This document shows positions 35,581 through 44,929 of a DNA stretch of 49,767 nt, one piece after another. Location of the stretch: positions 1-49,767 of the forward strand of contig JASEIM010000015.1 of the NCBI GenBank assembly GCA_030017655.1. Reading direction: 5' to 3'. Position 1 is the first letter of the stretch. Each line of letters opens with the position of its first letter. Under the pieces are notes generated by a model, which searched no databases, was not told the origin of the DNA, and saw only the letters and a list, made by a program, of their open reading frames with translations. The position numbers were made by a program, and so were the translations under genes. This stretch comes from Methanobacterium sp. Its GTDB lineage: Archaea; Methanobacteriota; Methanobacteria; Methanobacteriales; Methanobacteriaceae.

Positions 35581-36405
35581 TTAGTATCTTACAGGAATTC
35601 CTCTTTCCTTTAAATATTTCTTTACAGTACTAATAGGGTACTCTTTATAATGAAAAATACTTGCAGCTAATGCAGCATCAGCTTTACCATTTCTAAATGC
35701 TTCATAAATATGTTGAGGATTGCCTCCTCCGCCTGATGCAATTACAGGTATATTCACGGCATCTGTCACGGCTTTATTAAGATAATTGTCGTAGCCGTCC
35801 TTGGTTCCGTCACGATCCATTGATGTGAGGAGAATTTCACCAGCCCCACGCTCTTCACATTCTATTGCCCAGGCTATAGCGTCTATTCCAGTAAATTCAC
35901 GTCCACCGTATATGCTGCAGTCAAACCAGCAGTAACCCTTATCCGTTTCGACTATGAACTTATCATCATTTTCTTTAGGGTTTTCAATATACCGGCGCTT
36001 GGCATCAATTCCAATTACACATGCCTGAGAGCCGACGACTTTTGATGCTTGGTTTATAAGGTCTGGATTGTGTATCGCGGCGGTGTTTGTAGAGCATTTA
36101 TCTGCTCCGGCTTTAAGCATGTTTACATAGTCTTTGGGTTTTCTTATCCCCCCTCCCACACATATTGGAACGAATACATTCTCTGTGGTGGCTTTAATCA
36201 CATCGGTCATGGTTTCCCGGCGTTCATGAGATGCAGTGATGTCTAAAAACACGATTTCGTCAGCCCCTTCTTCATAGTAACGTGTTGCAAGATCAACAGG
36301 CTCTCCAGCGTATCGAATTTGCTTAAATTCAACTCCTTTAACTACTCTGCCGTGGGGCACGTTTAAATCGCAGTCAAGACATGGTATAATCCGTTTTGCA
36401 AGCAT
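35581..36405 (-). CDS. hisF: imidazole glycerol phosphate synthase cyclase subunit
   Basis: HisF closes the imidazole ring in histidine synthesis using ammonia from HisH. The 274-residue TIM barrel has catalytic Asp11 in RIIPCLDCD, the second catalytic Asp in CVIGIDAKRRY, and phosphate loops CVGGGIRKP and VIASGGGG. Upstream in-frame codons reach 36438, but ATG 36405 behind AGAGGAC gives the usual start. A roughly 20-residue insertion after IDAKRRY makes it longer than many bacterial HisF, as often seen in methanogens. Confidence 0.95.
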   Translation of the reverse strand: MLAKRIIPCLDCDLNVPHGRVVKGVEFKQIRYAGEPVDLATRYYEEGADEIVFLDITASHERRETMTDVIKATTENVFVPICVGGGIRKPKDYVNMLKAGADKCSTNTAAIHNPDLINQASKVVGSQACVIGIDAKRRYIENPKENDDKFIVETDKGYCWFDCSIYGGREFTGIDAIAWAIECEERGAGEILLTSMDRDGTKDGYDNYLNKAVTDAVNIPVIASGGGGNPQHIYEAFRNGKADAALAASIFHYKEYPISTVKKYLKERGIPVRY

Positions 36406-36438
36406 TTTAGTCCTCTGAGAATTAATAAATAAATTCAT

Positions 36439-36741
36439 GTAAATATCTGATTAAACTAAATTTACATTTGACTATTTATGATTGTTCTATTAATTTATAT
36501 ATTTTAATTAATTCTTAATAAACTGAATTTTTAGTTTTAAGGTATGGGATAATTTTATTTTGGCTTATTTTTTTTAATATTTATTAATTTTCTGTGGATT
36601 TTCCCTTGATTTGTAATACTTATTGATTAAATGCTAATATTTATATTGATTAAAATCTAATACAGTTAATAATGCTTTTAGGATGCATAGAATTGATAAA
36701 ACCGTCAATTTTACTTGGATTTAAAAAAATGAGGTGTTTTT
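36439..36741. other. gene-free spacer upstream of the FmdE-like gene
   Basis: These 303 bp separate divergent hisF and the FmdE-like gene. They are AT-rich; an ATATTTATATTG-like box A near 36640-36650 could drive the rightward gene. I see no gene, repeat or RNA. Confidence 0.45.
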
Positions 36742-37365
36742 ATGGGAAATTTAAACAAAAATGAATTTTTCATTGTTCCTTTTTCAGATGTAACTAATTT
36801 TCATGGACATGTATGTCCTGGAACAGCCATAGGATATCGCGCGGCTGAAATTGCTATTAAAGAACTTAGTTCATCCAGAGCTATCGACGAGGAATTCCTA
36901 GCAATTGTGGAAAACGATAGCTGTAGTGTAGACGCGATACAGGTCTTAACAGGCTGTACTATGGGTAAAGGTAATTTAATATTCAAGGATCATGGAAAAC
37001 ATGTTTACACTTTTGTAAACAGAAACACAGGGAATTCTTTGCGTATTTCACTAACTAAAAGCATAGATGAAATGGATCCAGAATTTTCAAAAATCAGGAA
37101 TAACGCGTTTTCTGGATCAGGTAGTAAAGAAGCTAAAATGGAATTTGAAAATCGTAAGGATGAATTATCTCAAAATATTCTTGATGGACCTGCAAATAAG
37201 CTTTTCAAGATAGAAAAAGTTGAGATTGAAATTCCTGAAGAAGCTCGTATATTCCAATCGGTTAAATGTGCTAAATGTGGTGAACTGGTTGCAGAACATA
37301 GAGCACGGGTAGAAAATAATAACTTTGTATGCATACCCTGTTTTAATGACTATTCAAGAGCATGA
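36742..37365 (+). CDS. FmdE family protein with a zinc ribbon
   Basis: The 207-residue protein has the FmdE domain, with FHGHVCPGTAIGYRAA, NDSCSVDAIQVLTGCTMGKGN and a C-terminal four-Cys ribbon (KCAKCGEL...CIPC). FmdE is named for its link to molybdenum formylmethanofuran dehydrogenase, though no such genes are near here. The conserved His/Cys residues suggest metal binding. GAGGTG precedes the ATG. The tRNA-Arg gene follows. Confidence 0.88.
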   Translation: MGNLNKNEFFIVPFSDVTNFHGHVCPGTAIGYRAAEIAIKELSSSRAIDEEFLAIVENDSCSVDAIQVLTGCTMGKGNLIFKDHGKHVYTFVNRNTGNSLRISLTKSIDEMDPEFSKIRNNAFSGSGSKEAKMEFENRKDELSQNILDGPANKLFKIEKVEIEIPEEARIFQSVKCAKCGELVAEHRARVENNNFVCIPCFNDYSRA

Positions 37366-37375
37366 ACATTATTAC

Positions 37376-37391
37376 AAAAATTTATATAAAG
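37376..37391 (+). promoter_or_regulatory. box A promoter of the tRNA gene
   Basis: AAAAATTTATATAAAG is a near-ideal archaeal BRE/TATA element. It lies about 55-65 bp upstream of the mature tRNA 5' end, which leaves room for a short 5' leader removed by RNase P. Confidence 0.65.
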
Positions 37392-37443
37392 AAGGTTATA
37401 GTTAATAATGTAAACTTTTTTCGTTTTAATCAAATATTTTAAT

Positions 37444-37518
<75 letters not shown>

Positions 37519-37844
37519 CTCAACCTTTTTGGAAAAAGTCCTCAAACACAGGGTGTTTTTGGGCGCCAAAAATCTTGATTTTTGAGCGGTTGATCAAAAA
37601 CAAAATAAGGTACTCTAAATCTCGCTGTCACTCGAACGGAAGAAATCCAAAAAGAATTCCAGTTCGCTTATAAAAGAGAACTAATAAATTGTTTATTTTA
37701 ATTCATTAAATGACTTATATTAAGGGTCCTGACAGCTTACTCAACATTTAAAAAATTTTTATTTGATAATCATTAATTACTTCTCCTTTCCATCCAATAA
37801 AAATAAACATAAATTACTTTTCAAAAATTATCTGGAGGTTTAGT
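37519..37844. repeat. hairpin modules after the tRNA, then gene-free spacer
   Basis: Three hairpins follow the tRNA: CTTTTT/AAAAAG (37525-37538), AAACAC/GTGTTT (37544-37558) and CAAAAATC/GATTTTTG (37567-37584, loop TT, flanked by CGC and GCG). The first may end the tRNA transcript. The others match module types in the 15.9-kb array and at 4045. From about 37600 to 37844 there is AT-rich DNA with the rhodanese promoter and no visible gene. Confidence 0.6.
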
Positions 37845-38192
37845 ATGCCAGAAAATGAGCAATCAACCCAAACTATAAGACCTGAAGAAGCTCTTAAAAT
37901 GATTGAAGAACACAATGATGATTCCAACCTTGTCATTCTAGACGTAAGGCCTAAAGAAGAATTTGAAGAAGAACATGTTCCTGGAGCAATAAATCTGGAT
38001 TATGAGGGACATGAATTCAAAAAGAAGGTCGAAAATATAGATAAAGAGAAGGATTATATTATTTATTGTAGGAGCGGCATAAGAGGAGAATATTTCATGG
38101 GAATAATGAAAGAACTGGGCTTTCCGCATGTTTACAATATTTTGGGTGGATTTGTAGGCTGGAAGGTTAGTAAACTTCCTCTTACAAAATAA
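37845..38192 (+). CDS. rhodanese-like sulfurtransferase
   Basis: This single-domain rhodanese of 115 residues has the family start LVILDVRPKEEFEEEHVPGA, the active-site cysteine loop YCRSGIRGE and the closing LGGFVGWK. The Cys is present, so it may carry persulfide sulfur or bind a thiol. There is no signal sequence. GGAGG lies 7 nt before the ATG. Confidence 0.92.
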   Translation: MPENEQSTQTIRPEEALKMIEEHNDDSNLVILDVRPKEEFEEEHVPGAINLDYEGHEFKKKVENIDKEKDYIIYCRSGIRGEYFMGIMKELGFPHVYNILGGFVGWKVSKLPLTK

Positions 38193-38252
38193 AACACCAA
38201 AAAGGTAGTATTCGATAATAATTGAAAAATAATTTTCCTGACTAAAACTATA

Positions 38253-38880
38253 TCATAGTTTATTTTTCCTTTGGTTGGATAAGATTTTTGGAAGTACAAG
38301 AGTTGCTAAAACTATTAATATTACTCCTACGTGCTACTTAAAGGCAAAACGAACTTTGATATCAAAAGGATTATTAATAGAAGTGGTAAAACACCATATA
38401 ATAACCATGATTTAAGTTTAAGAGGTTTAGGATGGGTATATTTATCATATTCTAGATTTTCGTCATATGAATCTTCTCCTTGCATAATTTTGTCGTATTT
38501 TATGTACATATTTCTTTTTTCAATTTTAGAGCTATTTTTATATTGATAAAATAACATTCCAATTACCAGTAGAACAATAAGAATTAAAAATGGATTAATT
38601 TTATGAAAAACTATTTGGAGATATATTGCTCCCAATATTGGAAACGCTGCTGCAATTATAAACAAAATTAATTGATATTTATGTAGCTGTGAGTTTTTCC
38701 AGTATTCGTCTCTTCCAGAAATATATGGTACTTTTCGAGGACTATCAGAAATATAGTTAGAATCTTTGGAATATTCGAGTTCTCCACCACATTCACAAGT
38801 ATCAGAGAAATCTTATGGATGTTCTCCAGGCTGGAGTTCGTAATATCCGCCACATTTTTTTGCGAATAAGATAACCCATG
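38253..38880 (-). pseudogene. broken zinc-ribbon membrane protein gene, copy B
   Basis: The intact form would begin MGYLICEKCGGYYELQPGE, continue with CECGGELEY and end in membrane helices. Here the ATG at 38880 is out of frame with the rest because of an extra A in a run of seven at 38854-38860. One ribbon Cys codon reads Arg, and TAA at 38813-38815 replaces the Glu of HPED. The frame then runs on to 38327. Past that stop another frame still encodes GVILIVLATLVLPKIL down to 38253, so a third lesion is likely. Confidence 0.75.
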
Positions 38881-38908
38881 ATTCACCAACTATTTTTGAA
38901 TCTTTAAA

Positions 38909-39236
38909 TTATAAATTTCTATTTTTTGGTGGCCCTAATTTAACTTGTCCGGTTATTATGCCAATTATAAAAACTATAAAAACAAATCCCCCAATAATAT
39001 ATAATTGTGGTATATCAGAAGGAAGATATCTTATAAGTAAATAGGGTACTATAATAAAAAATAAGATAATTAGAGGTAGTCCCTTTAAAAGTCGTTTGTA
39101 ATCAGGAGCTTTAGGCCCTATTTCTTCTTTATATTGGAGTTTCCCTCCGCATTGGCACTCATCAAAGTCTTCAGGATGTTCCCCAAGGTTGGAGTTCGTA
39201 ATATCCCCCGCATTTTTCACAGATCAAATAACCCAT
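38909..39236 (-). pseudogene. frameshifted zinc-ribbon membrane protein gene, copy A
   Basis: The reading frame from ATG 39236 gives MGYLICEKCGGYYELQP, the same ribbon as copy B. One extra T near 39183-39187 then shifts it. The other frame resumes with GEHPEDFDECQCGGKLQY and two membrane helices, ending in KLGPPKNRNL at 38909. This single frameshift separates the first Cys pair from the rest. It could be decay, programmed or a sequence error; the decayed neighbour favours decay. Confidence 0.7.
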
Positions 39237-39302
39237 ACTTTCACAGCACTGATATGTTCTTTTGAAGATATATTATTAATTAGTGATTATAAATATTATT
39301 AT

Positions 39303-39884
39303 ATGGCAAATAAAATGGATCAATTTGAACGCCTTGAGGCCCGAAACCGCAAAGAATGGAGGCAGTGGCTCCATGAGAACCATCAAACTTCTCCGGGGAT
39401 ATGGCTCGTGTATTATAAGAAAAATTCTAAAAAAACAGGAATTTCTTATGATGAAGCTGTTGAAGAGGCTTTAAGCTTTGGATGGATAGATAGTAGGGTC
39501 AATGCTCTTGATGAAGAGCGTTACATGCAGATTTTCACTCCAAGAAAGCCAGGGAGCATCTGGTCAAAATTAAACAAACAGAGAGTGGAAAAAATCATTA
39601 AAGAAGGAATAATAACACCTGCAGGGCTTGAAAAGATAGAGGTAGCTAAAAAGGATGGTTCATATTATTTTCTGGACGATATAGATAATCTGGTAATTCC
39701 ATTGGATTTAAAGGATGCGCTGGATTCTAACAAAGCAGCTAAAAAAAATTTTGAAGTTTTCACTGATTCAGTTAAAAAACAGATCCTTTACTGGATAAAA
39801 ACTGCTAAACGTGATACTACAAGAGAAAATAGAATTAAAAAAGTGGTTTCACTTGCTGCAGAAAATAAAAGCCCTTGGGGCTAA
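39303..39884 (+). CDS. YdeI/OmdA family protein
   Basis: The 193-residue protein matches the YdeI/OmpD-associated family: RKEWRQWLHENHQTSPGIWLVYYKK, EEALSFGWIDSRV, TPRKPGSIWSKLN and a C-terminal helical tail ending ENKSPWG. Family members in bacteria have been linked to resistance to peptides or bacteriocins, but the molecular role is unknown. The frame extends to 39189, yet ATG 39303 gives the normal N-terminus. The last 4 bp overlap the end of the convergent helicase gene. Confidence 0.85.
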   Translation: MANKMDQFERLEARNRKEWRQWLHENHQTSPGIWLVYYKKNSKKTGISYDEAVEEALSFGWIDSRVNALDEERYMQIFTPRKPGSIWSKLNKQRVEKIIKEGIITPAGLEKIEVAKKDGSYYFLDDIDNLVIPLDLKDALDSNKAAKKNFEVFTDSVKKQILYWIKTAKRDTTRENRIKKVVSLAAENKSPWG

Positions 39885-41674
39885 AGTTTAATTTTAGGAA
39901 CCAAATTGTCTTCAACTAGCCAGTCTTCTTCTACAGCAATAGCTTCTTTGAATTCCCTTGGAAGAAGCGTTTTGTAAAGCGGATTATTAAAGAGCATCTG
40001 TACATTCCCATCAAGGATATAGGTTGCGCAGAAATCATCTTCTGCCCTCATGCCCCGTCCATATGCCTGAATTAGAGTCATAATAGTTTTATAAGCATAC
40101 CATTTAGGATCCATTCCTTTTCTTTTGTTTATCTGCTTGTCGCCCAGGTAAGGGAATGGTATTTTGTAAATTACCTGAAACTGGCATTTTTCGTAGGGCA
40201 GATCCACTCCTTCGCTCATTGATGGGCTTACAAGCACCATTGGTTTATCAGTTTTTTCAAACTGCATCAACTTAAATTCTCTGTTAAGTGGAGTATGGCC
40301 CATTAAACGATTAGTTTTCAAATTGCCCATGATGTATTTCTGACATTTGTAATTATGTGTGTGGATCAATCCTTTTTCACGTTTATGGTGATCAATTATC
40401 TTTTTTAAGATGGGAAGAGTTTTAGGGGCAGTATATTTAATTGAACGCTTAGACATATTCCCTACAGGTTTTATATAGACAGGGCGCCTTGAAGCAGGGA
40501 AATTACTCCTTACTTTAAGTGAATATACTTCATTGTAGTCAATCCCAAGCCATTTACAGAATAATCGATGATCAAGGATCGTTGCGCTCATCAAAAGGCA
40601 GATATCAGCGTGCTTAAACAGCATGTCCTTGGCATATGAATTAACTTTTAACGGCTTAAAGGATACCCCTCCAGGTGTGGGATCCACAACCCAGTTTTCT
40701 GGATTATCTTCTAAATTATTTAAAAGCTCCCCTAATCTGAATCTGGTGCTTAAAATTCTATCTGCTTTGTTTTTAGGCAGATTTTTGGTATTAATTTCTT
40801 TGTAGGCATTGTACAGAATCTCCACGAAGATTATCCATTCTTCTGGATCTTCATAACTCAGCATCTGTGGGGGTATGGTTTTTTTAATGTCTTTTTCAAG
40901 CCGTTTATTAAGTATATTGACTTCCATTCGATTCATGAGCTTATTTTCAATATTATGGGCTTCATCAAGCACCATGAAAGTCCTTTTTGGAAAATGACGC
41001 ACATAGTTAAGTTCAAGGAGCGCATAATCATAATTCATGAGGGTTATATCGCTGTTTATGGCGTCAGCTTTCTGTTCCCAGTAATTACATTTATCAAGGG
41101 ATTTGAAGTAGTAGGGAAACCCTCCACTATCCTCGAATGCAAAATGAGTTTGATCAGCTTCTTTTTTTGTAATTCCAAATTCACAGGAAAATTTTCGTGA
41201 CTGTGGTGTTGTCTGACATACTCCTGTATCACAGCTCGCCTCTAAATTTGCAGATTTGCATGAGAAATTGCCCCGGCCCTTTACCAGGTTATAACAGAAT
41301 TCATTGGCGTACTGTGACTGAAGCTGTTTTGTCATTGTAAGGATATATGCAGGCTCATAAATTCTTGCAAGGGTTGTTGCTATTGCTGATTTTCCAGTAC
41401 CGGTTCCTGCTTCGAGTACTATGTATTTAAACCCATCGTCTACTGCATTTTTAATTTTTGATATTATTTCGAGCTGTCCTTCCCTCGGCTCTTTAAATGG
41501 GAAATTTTCAATTATAGAGCTGTCCATACGTGGATTCTCATCTTTAAGCTTTTTAATCAGGTCTTTTGAGATTCCTGTAGCTCTGTTATTATTTTTTCTG
41601 TTGTTTGATGAGCATATACATCGCTGTTTGATCATATTGCATTCACTGCAAAAAAAGCCATTATCCATAATCAT
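39881..41674 (-). CDS. DinG/Rad3-type DNA helicase with Fe-S cluster cysteines
   Basis: The 597-residue protein is an XPD/DinG-like superfamily 2 helicase. An N-terminal zinc-ribbon-like cluster (CSECNMIKQRCICS) precedes Walker A EAGTGTGKS (88-96), DEAH (237-240), LLMSATILD and the motif VI region QAYGRGMRAEDD. Between Walker A and DEAH lie cysteines at about 139, 148, 153, 164 and 196, enough for the 4Fe-4S cluster of this family. Start ATG 41674 or 41668; no clear ribosome site. It probably acts in repair or recombination. Confidence 0.88.
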   Translation of the reverse strand: MIMDNGFFCSECNMIKQRCICSSNNRKNNNRATGISKDLIKKLKDENPRMDSSIIENFPFKEPREGQLEIISKIKNAVDDGFKYIVLEAGTGTGKSAIATTLARIYEPAYILTMTKQLQSQYANEFCYNLVKGRGNFSCKSANLEASCDTGVCQTTPQSRKFSCEFGITKKEADQTHFAFEDSGGFPYYFKSLDKCNYWEQKADAINSDITLMNYDYALLELNYVRHFPKRTFMVLDEAHNIENKLMNRMEVNILNKRLEKDIKKTIPPQMLSYEDPEEWIIFVEILYNAYKEINTKNLPKNKADRILSTRFRLGELLNNLEDNPENWVVDPTPGGVSFKPLKVNSYAKDMLFKHADICLLMSATILDHRLFCKWLGIDYNEVYSLKVRSNFPASRRPVYIKPVGNMSKRSIKYTAPKTLPILKKIIDHHKREKGLIHTHNYKCQKYIMGNLKTNRLMGHTPLNREFKLMQFEKTDKPMVLVSPSMSEGVDLPYEKCQFQVIYKIPFPYLGDKQINKRKGMDPKWYAYKTIMTLIQAYGRGMRAEDDFCATYILDGNVQMLFNNPLYKTLLPREFKEAIAVEEDWLVEDNLVPKIKL

Positions 41675-41801
41675 TTATATTTATGATAATGCTATAAATA
41701 GATAAACTTGGAGAAAATTATATTCGTTATGTTGTTATTACTAAATTACTCAATTATAAAGTATTAAAATTAAAATATTTAAAATATTTGAGGTTTAATT
41801 T

Positions 41802-42497
41802 ATGAAAAAAGGTAAGTTTACAGGAATTGGTGTGGGTCCGGGAGATCCCGATCTTCTAACAGTTAAGGCGGTTAAAGCTTTAAATAATATTGATGTGATA
41901 TGTGCACCAAAATCTGCTCAATCAAAGCCAAGCCTGGCGTTATCAATCGTACAGAATGTTATAGATAGGCGAGATGATGATTATAGTATTTTAGAACCGC
42001 TTTTTCCAATGATAGAGGATAAAAATGAACTTCAGGAATACTGGAAAGAGGCTGCTGAACTGATAATCGAAAAATTGGATGCTGGATTGGATGTAGCTTT
42101 CATAACCCTTGGAGATCCTGCTGTCTACAGTACATTTTCATATGTCTTCAAACGGATAAATAATTTGGGCTATGAAACAGAAATAATACCTGGAATTACG
42201 TCGTTTACAGGATGTTCTGCAGCAGCGAAGATTTCTCTTGCTGAAAAAGACGAAATTATTGTTATAGTTCCTAAAGTTGATGAAAGACTGCCTCAGATTC
42301 TTGAACATGGGGATACTTTCGTGATAATGAAAACATCAAGGCATTCTGACAGGCTTAAAGAAATTATAAATGCTGATAAAAGGGATAAGGAGATAATATC
42401 GGTACAAAACTGTAGTATGGATGATGAAATTGTTAAAGACGGTTTTATTGAGGATAAAAAATATCTTTCTACCACCATTGTTAAATTTAAAAAGTAG
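41802..42497 (+). CDS. cbiL: cobalt-precorrin-2 C20-methyltransferase
   Basis: CbiL/CobI adds the C20 methyl group early in corrin synthesis. The 231-residue protein has the tetrapyrrole methylase motifs GIGVGPGDPDLLTVKAV, ITLGDPAVYSTFSYV and IIPGITSFTGCSAA. It is the fourth cobalamin gene in the window, about 27 kb from cobJ. GAGGTTT precedes the ATG. It converges with msvR, 9 bp apart. Confidence 0.93.
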   Translation: MKKGKFTGIGVGPGDPDLLTVKAVKALNNIDVICAPKSAQSKPSLALSIVQNVIDRRDDDYSILEPLFPMIEDKNELQEYWKEAAELIIEKLDAGLDVAFITLGDPAVYSTFSYVFKRINNLGYETEIIPGITSFTGCSAAAKISLAEKDEIIVIVPKVDERLPQILEHGDTFVIMKTSRHSDRLKEIINADKRDKEIISVQNCSMDDEIVKDGFIEDKKYLSTTIVKFKK

Positions 42498-42506
42498 AAT
42501 ATCTGA

Positions 42507-43274
42507 TTATAATTTGTTAATGGCAAAACAGCAGTAGTTATCCCCCATTGCATAACATTTTGTCTCTTTTACAGTTTGTTCATCCTTAAAATGTGCTGAA
42601 AATAATGATTTTAGTATTCCTGCATCAAATGCACATGCTGGAGCTCCAAGAACGGGTAAACCGCGGCACTCATAACAATCATAAACGTTAATTATCAATG
42701 GATCAATGCTTTTTACATCTACACGACCTAAATGATGAGTTTCCCAGAATTCAGCAATGTTTTCGAGGAATTTGTTTATATCACTATTTTTAACTCTTTC
42801 ATAAAGTGCATCGCCAACTTTAAGTCCTGCTTCATGAAGTATTGGATCAATGTTAATTCCCTGGCTCATTAAAGCTACCCTTATAGTTTTAAACATTAGA
42901 CGGAAAAATTCAAATGGATCTCCGTCGCTGGAGATGTAGCTGGCAACATAACTTTCTATGTCCTCTTCTAAACGTTTGTCATGGGATAATTCCCCTAAAT
43001 ATTCTGAGTTTATGAAAAATATCTTTTTGCGGGCGTCTTCAGGGTCAGGTTTGGAGTCTATTATTCCTTCGTCAACAAGTTTCTTTAAATGTACGGATAC
43101 TGTTGATTTGGCTTTGCCAGATAATGCCACTATGTGATCAAAGCTTAATTCATTCTTTCTGAGCATTGATAATATTTTAACTCTTACTGGGCTGTCAATA
43201 GCGTATACACCCTTTGATGTGGCGAATAATTCTATTTTTTTATCTTTTTTTGAGCTTTTTTCGCCCGAATTCAT
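42507..43274 (-). CDS. msvR: MsvR redox-responsive transcription regulator
   Basis: The 255-residue protein joins an ArsR-type winged helix (about 25-100: IDSPVRVKILSMLRKNELSFD, KSTVSVHLKKLVDEGII) to a C-terminal V4R domain with the cysteines CYECRG, APACAFDAG, KCYAMGDNYCCF. This is the layout of MsvR, the methanogen regulator known in Methanothermobacter to sense redox state and control itself and the F420H2-oxidase operon. It is divergent from hcp, and matching inverted repeats lie between them. GGAGC precedes ATG 43274. Confidence 0.92.
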   Translation of the reverse strand: MNSGEKSSKKDKKIELFATSKGVYAIDSPVRVKILSMLRKNELSFDHIVALSGKAKSTVSVHLKKLVDEGIIDSKPDPEDARKKIFFINSEYLGELSHDKRLEEDIESYVASYISSDGDPFEFFRLMFKTIRVALMSQGINIDPILHEAGLKVGDALYERVKNSDINKFLENIAEFWETHHLGRVDVKSIDPLIINVYDCYECRGLPVLGAPACAFDAGILKSLFSAHFKDEQTVKETKCYAMGDNYCCFAINKL

Positions 43275-43299
43275 GATTTTTGCTCCATTTAAAAGTATT

Positions 43300-43420
43300 T
43301 TTTTGTTCGTATCCTATTGATTAATTATGATCATAGTAACTTATAAATACTATTGTTCGCATATAACAAAACATTCGAGTATACCCGAACAAAAATTTGA
43401 AATAAACGAACGAATATAAA
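43300..43420. promoter_or_regulatory. msvR/hcp shared promoter with MsvR-type operator
   Basis: The divergent promoter region holds an inverted repeat TTCGAGTATACCCGAA (43374-43389), half-sites TTCGTA (43306) and TTCGCA (43356), and two CGAA copies at 43407-43414. The inverted repeat has the same 16-bp TTCG-N8-CGAA form as the one before fprA (44964-44979). This fits the TTCG/CGAA boxes reported for MsvR. Confidence 0.7.
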
Positions 43421-43447
43421 TAAATTAAGAAAAAAGTGGGTGATAAT

Positions 43448-44752
43448 ATGAGTGAAAAATTGGATATGTTCTGCTACCAGTGTTCTCAAACAGCAAGAGG
43501 AACTGGCTGTACAGTAAGAGGAGTATGTGGAAAGCAACCAACAGTTGCAAGACTTCAGGACAACCTTCTATTTGCAATTAAAGGTATATCTGCTTACCTT
43601 TACCATGCAAGAGAACTTGGATTCACTGATCCTGAAATAGACGGATTTTTGGAGAAGGGATTTTATTCAACACTTACCAATGTAAACCAGGATGCAGGGG
43701 AATTCGTTAAACTGGCTCTTGAAGCCGGTGAAATGAACATAAAAACCATGGAGCTTCTTAAAAAAGCCCATATAGAAACTTACGGGGAACCTGAACCGAC
43801 ACCTGTAGAAACTGGAACTAAAAAAGGTCATGGAATTGTTGCAACAGGACACAGCCTAAAAGCATTATATGAATTACTTAAACAAACTGAAGGAACAGGA
43901 ATAAATGTTTATACCCATTCAGAGCTTCTTCCAGCCCACGGGTATCCTGAATTTAAAAAATTTGACCATCTTGTAGGTCAGCTTGGAGGACCATGGTTTG
44001 ATCAAAGAACAACATTTTCAAAGTATCCTGTTGCTATTCTTGGAACATCAAATTGTGTTTTAATACCAACAGATGCTTACAAAGATAGGATATTTACTTC
44101 AGGAGTTGCGCAGCTACCTGGAGTGCAGCATATCGACAATTATGACTTTACACCAGTAATTGAGAAGGCAAAATCATTACCTGAACTTGAGGAGGAACCG
44201 GGAGAAAAAGTATTTACAACAGGATTTGGCGCATCAACAGTTCTATCACTTGCACCAAAAATAAAAGAACTTGTTGAAACTGGAAAAATAAGAAGATTCT
44301 TTGTGGTTGGCGGATGTGACTCACCATTACCTAAAACAAGCTATTACACGGAATTTGTTAAGAATTTACCTGAAGATACTGTTGTATTGACCCTTGCATG
44401 TGGTAAATACAGGTTCAACGATCTTGTGCTCGGTGACATTGAAGGAATTCCTCGTTTAATAGATTTAGGGCAATGTAACGATGCCATAGTGGGGGTAGAC
44501 ATTGTTTCAGCGTTATCAGAACTTTTTGGTCTTGAAATTAACGATCTTCCCCTAACGTTTGTTTTAAGCTGGATGGAGCAGAAAGCCGCCGCAATTCTCT
44601 GGAGTCTCCTTTCGCTTGGAATAAAAGGAATTTATCTTGGCCCTATTCTGCCTGCATGGGTAAATGAAGATATTTTAAATGTTCTGATTGAAAATTACGA
44701 TATAAAAGTGATCGGAGATCCAGAAGAAGATATTAAAAATATTTTGGGCTAA
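43448..44752 (+). CDS. hcp: hybrid-cluster protein (hydroxylamine/NO reductase), short type
   Basis: The 434-residue protein is a class III hybrid-cluster protein, shorter than the bacterial 550-residue form. N-terminal cysteines C9, C12, C21 and C27 would hold a 4Fe-4S cluster. Hybrid-cluster ligands appear in GTSNCVLIPTD, VGGCDSPLP and TLACGKYRFN, with a later conserved Glu/Lys region (WMEQKAAAILWSL). Hcp reduces hydroxylamine or nitric oxide in nitrosative defence. The start ATG 43448 follows GGGTGAT. It is divergent from msvR. Confidence 0.93.
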   Translation: MSEKLDMFCYQCSQTARGTGCTVRGVCGKQPTVARLQDNLLFAIKGISAYLYHARELGFTDPEIDGFLEKGFYSTLTNVNQDAGEFVKLALEAGEMNIKTMELLKKAHIETYGEPEPTPVETGTKKGHGIVATGHSLKALYELLKQTEGTGINVYTHSELLPAHGYPEFKKFDHLVGQLGGPWFDQRTTFSKYPVAILGTSNCVLIPTDAYKDRIFTSGVAQLPGVQHIDNYDFTPVIEKAKSLPELEEEPGEKVFTTGFGASTVLSLAPKIKELVETGKIRRFFVVGGCDSPLPKTSYYTEFVKNLPEDTVVLTLACGKYRFNDLVLGDIEGIPRLIDLGQCNDAIVGVDIVSALSELFGLEINDLPLTFVLSWMEQKAAAILWSLLSLGIKGIYLGPILPAWVNEDILNVLIENYDIKVIGDPEEDIKNILG

Positions 44753-44901
44753 AATTTAATTTCTTTTTTTCTAATTTATTTTTTTACAGATTTAACCGGA
44801 TTATTTTTCATGATTTTGTTTAATAATTTATTTTAATCTAAATTACATCTTATATTGATATTTTTTAATTCTAATAGGTATTCTTAGAGTTTTATTAATT
44901 T

Positions 44902-44915
44902 TTTACACTTGAAAT
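44902..44915 (-). repeat. isolated ORB-like box upstream of fprA
   Basis: TTTACACTTGAAAT is a perfect origin-type box about 37 kb from the origin gap. It ends about 15 bp before the TATA box of fprA. The extended context (GATTGACGG) also partly resembles origin copies. By base composition a chance perfect 14-mer in 50 kb is very unlikely. Confidence 0.7.
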
Positions 44916-44929
44916 GATTGACGGAAATC

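Noticed and set aside
37003..37020. Palindrome GTTTACACTTTTGTAAAC in the FmdE-like gene
   Set aside because: It lies in conserved coding sequence and does not match the origin box beyond TTTACACTT.
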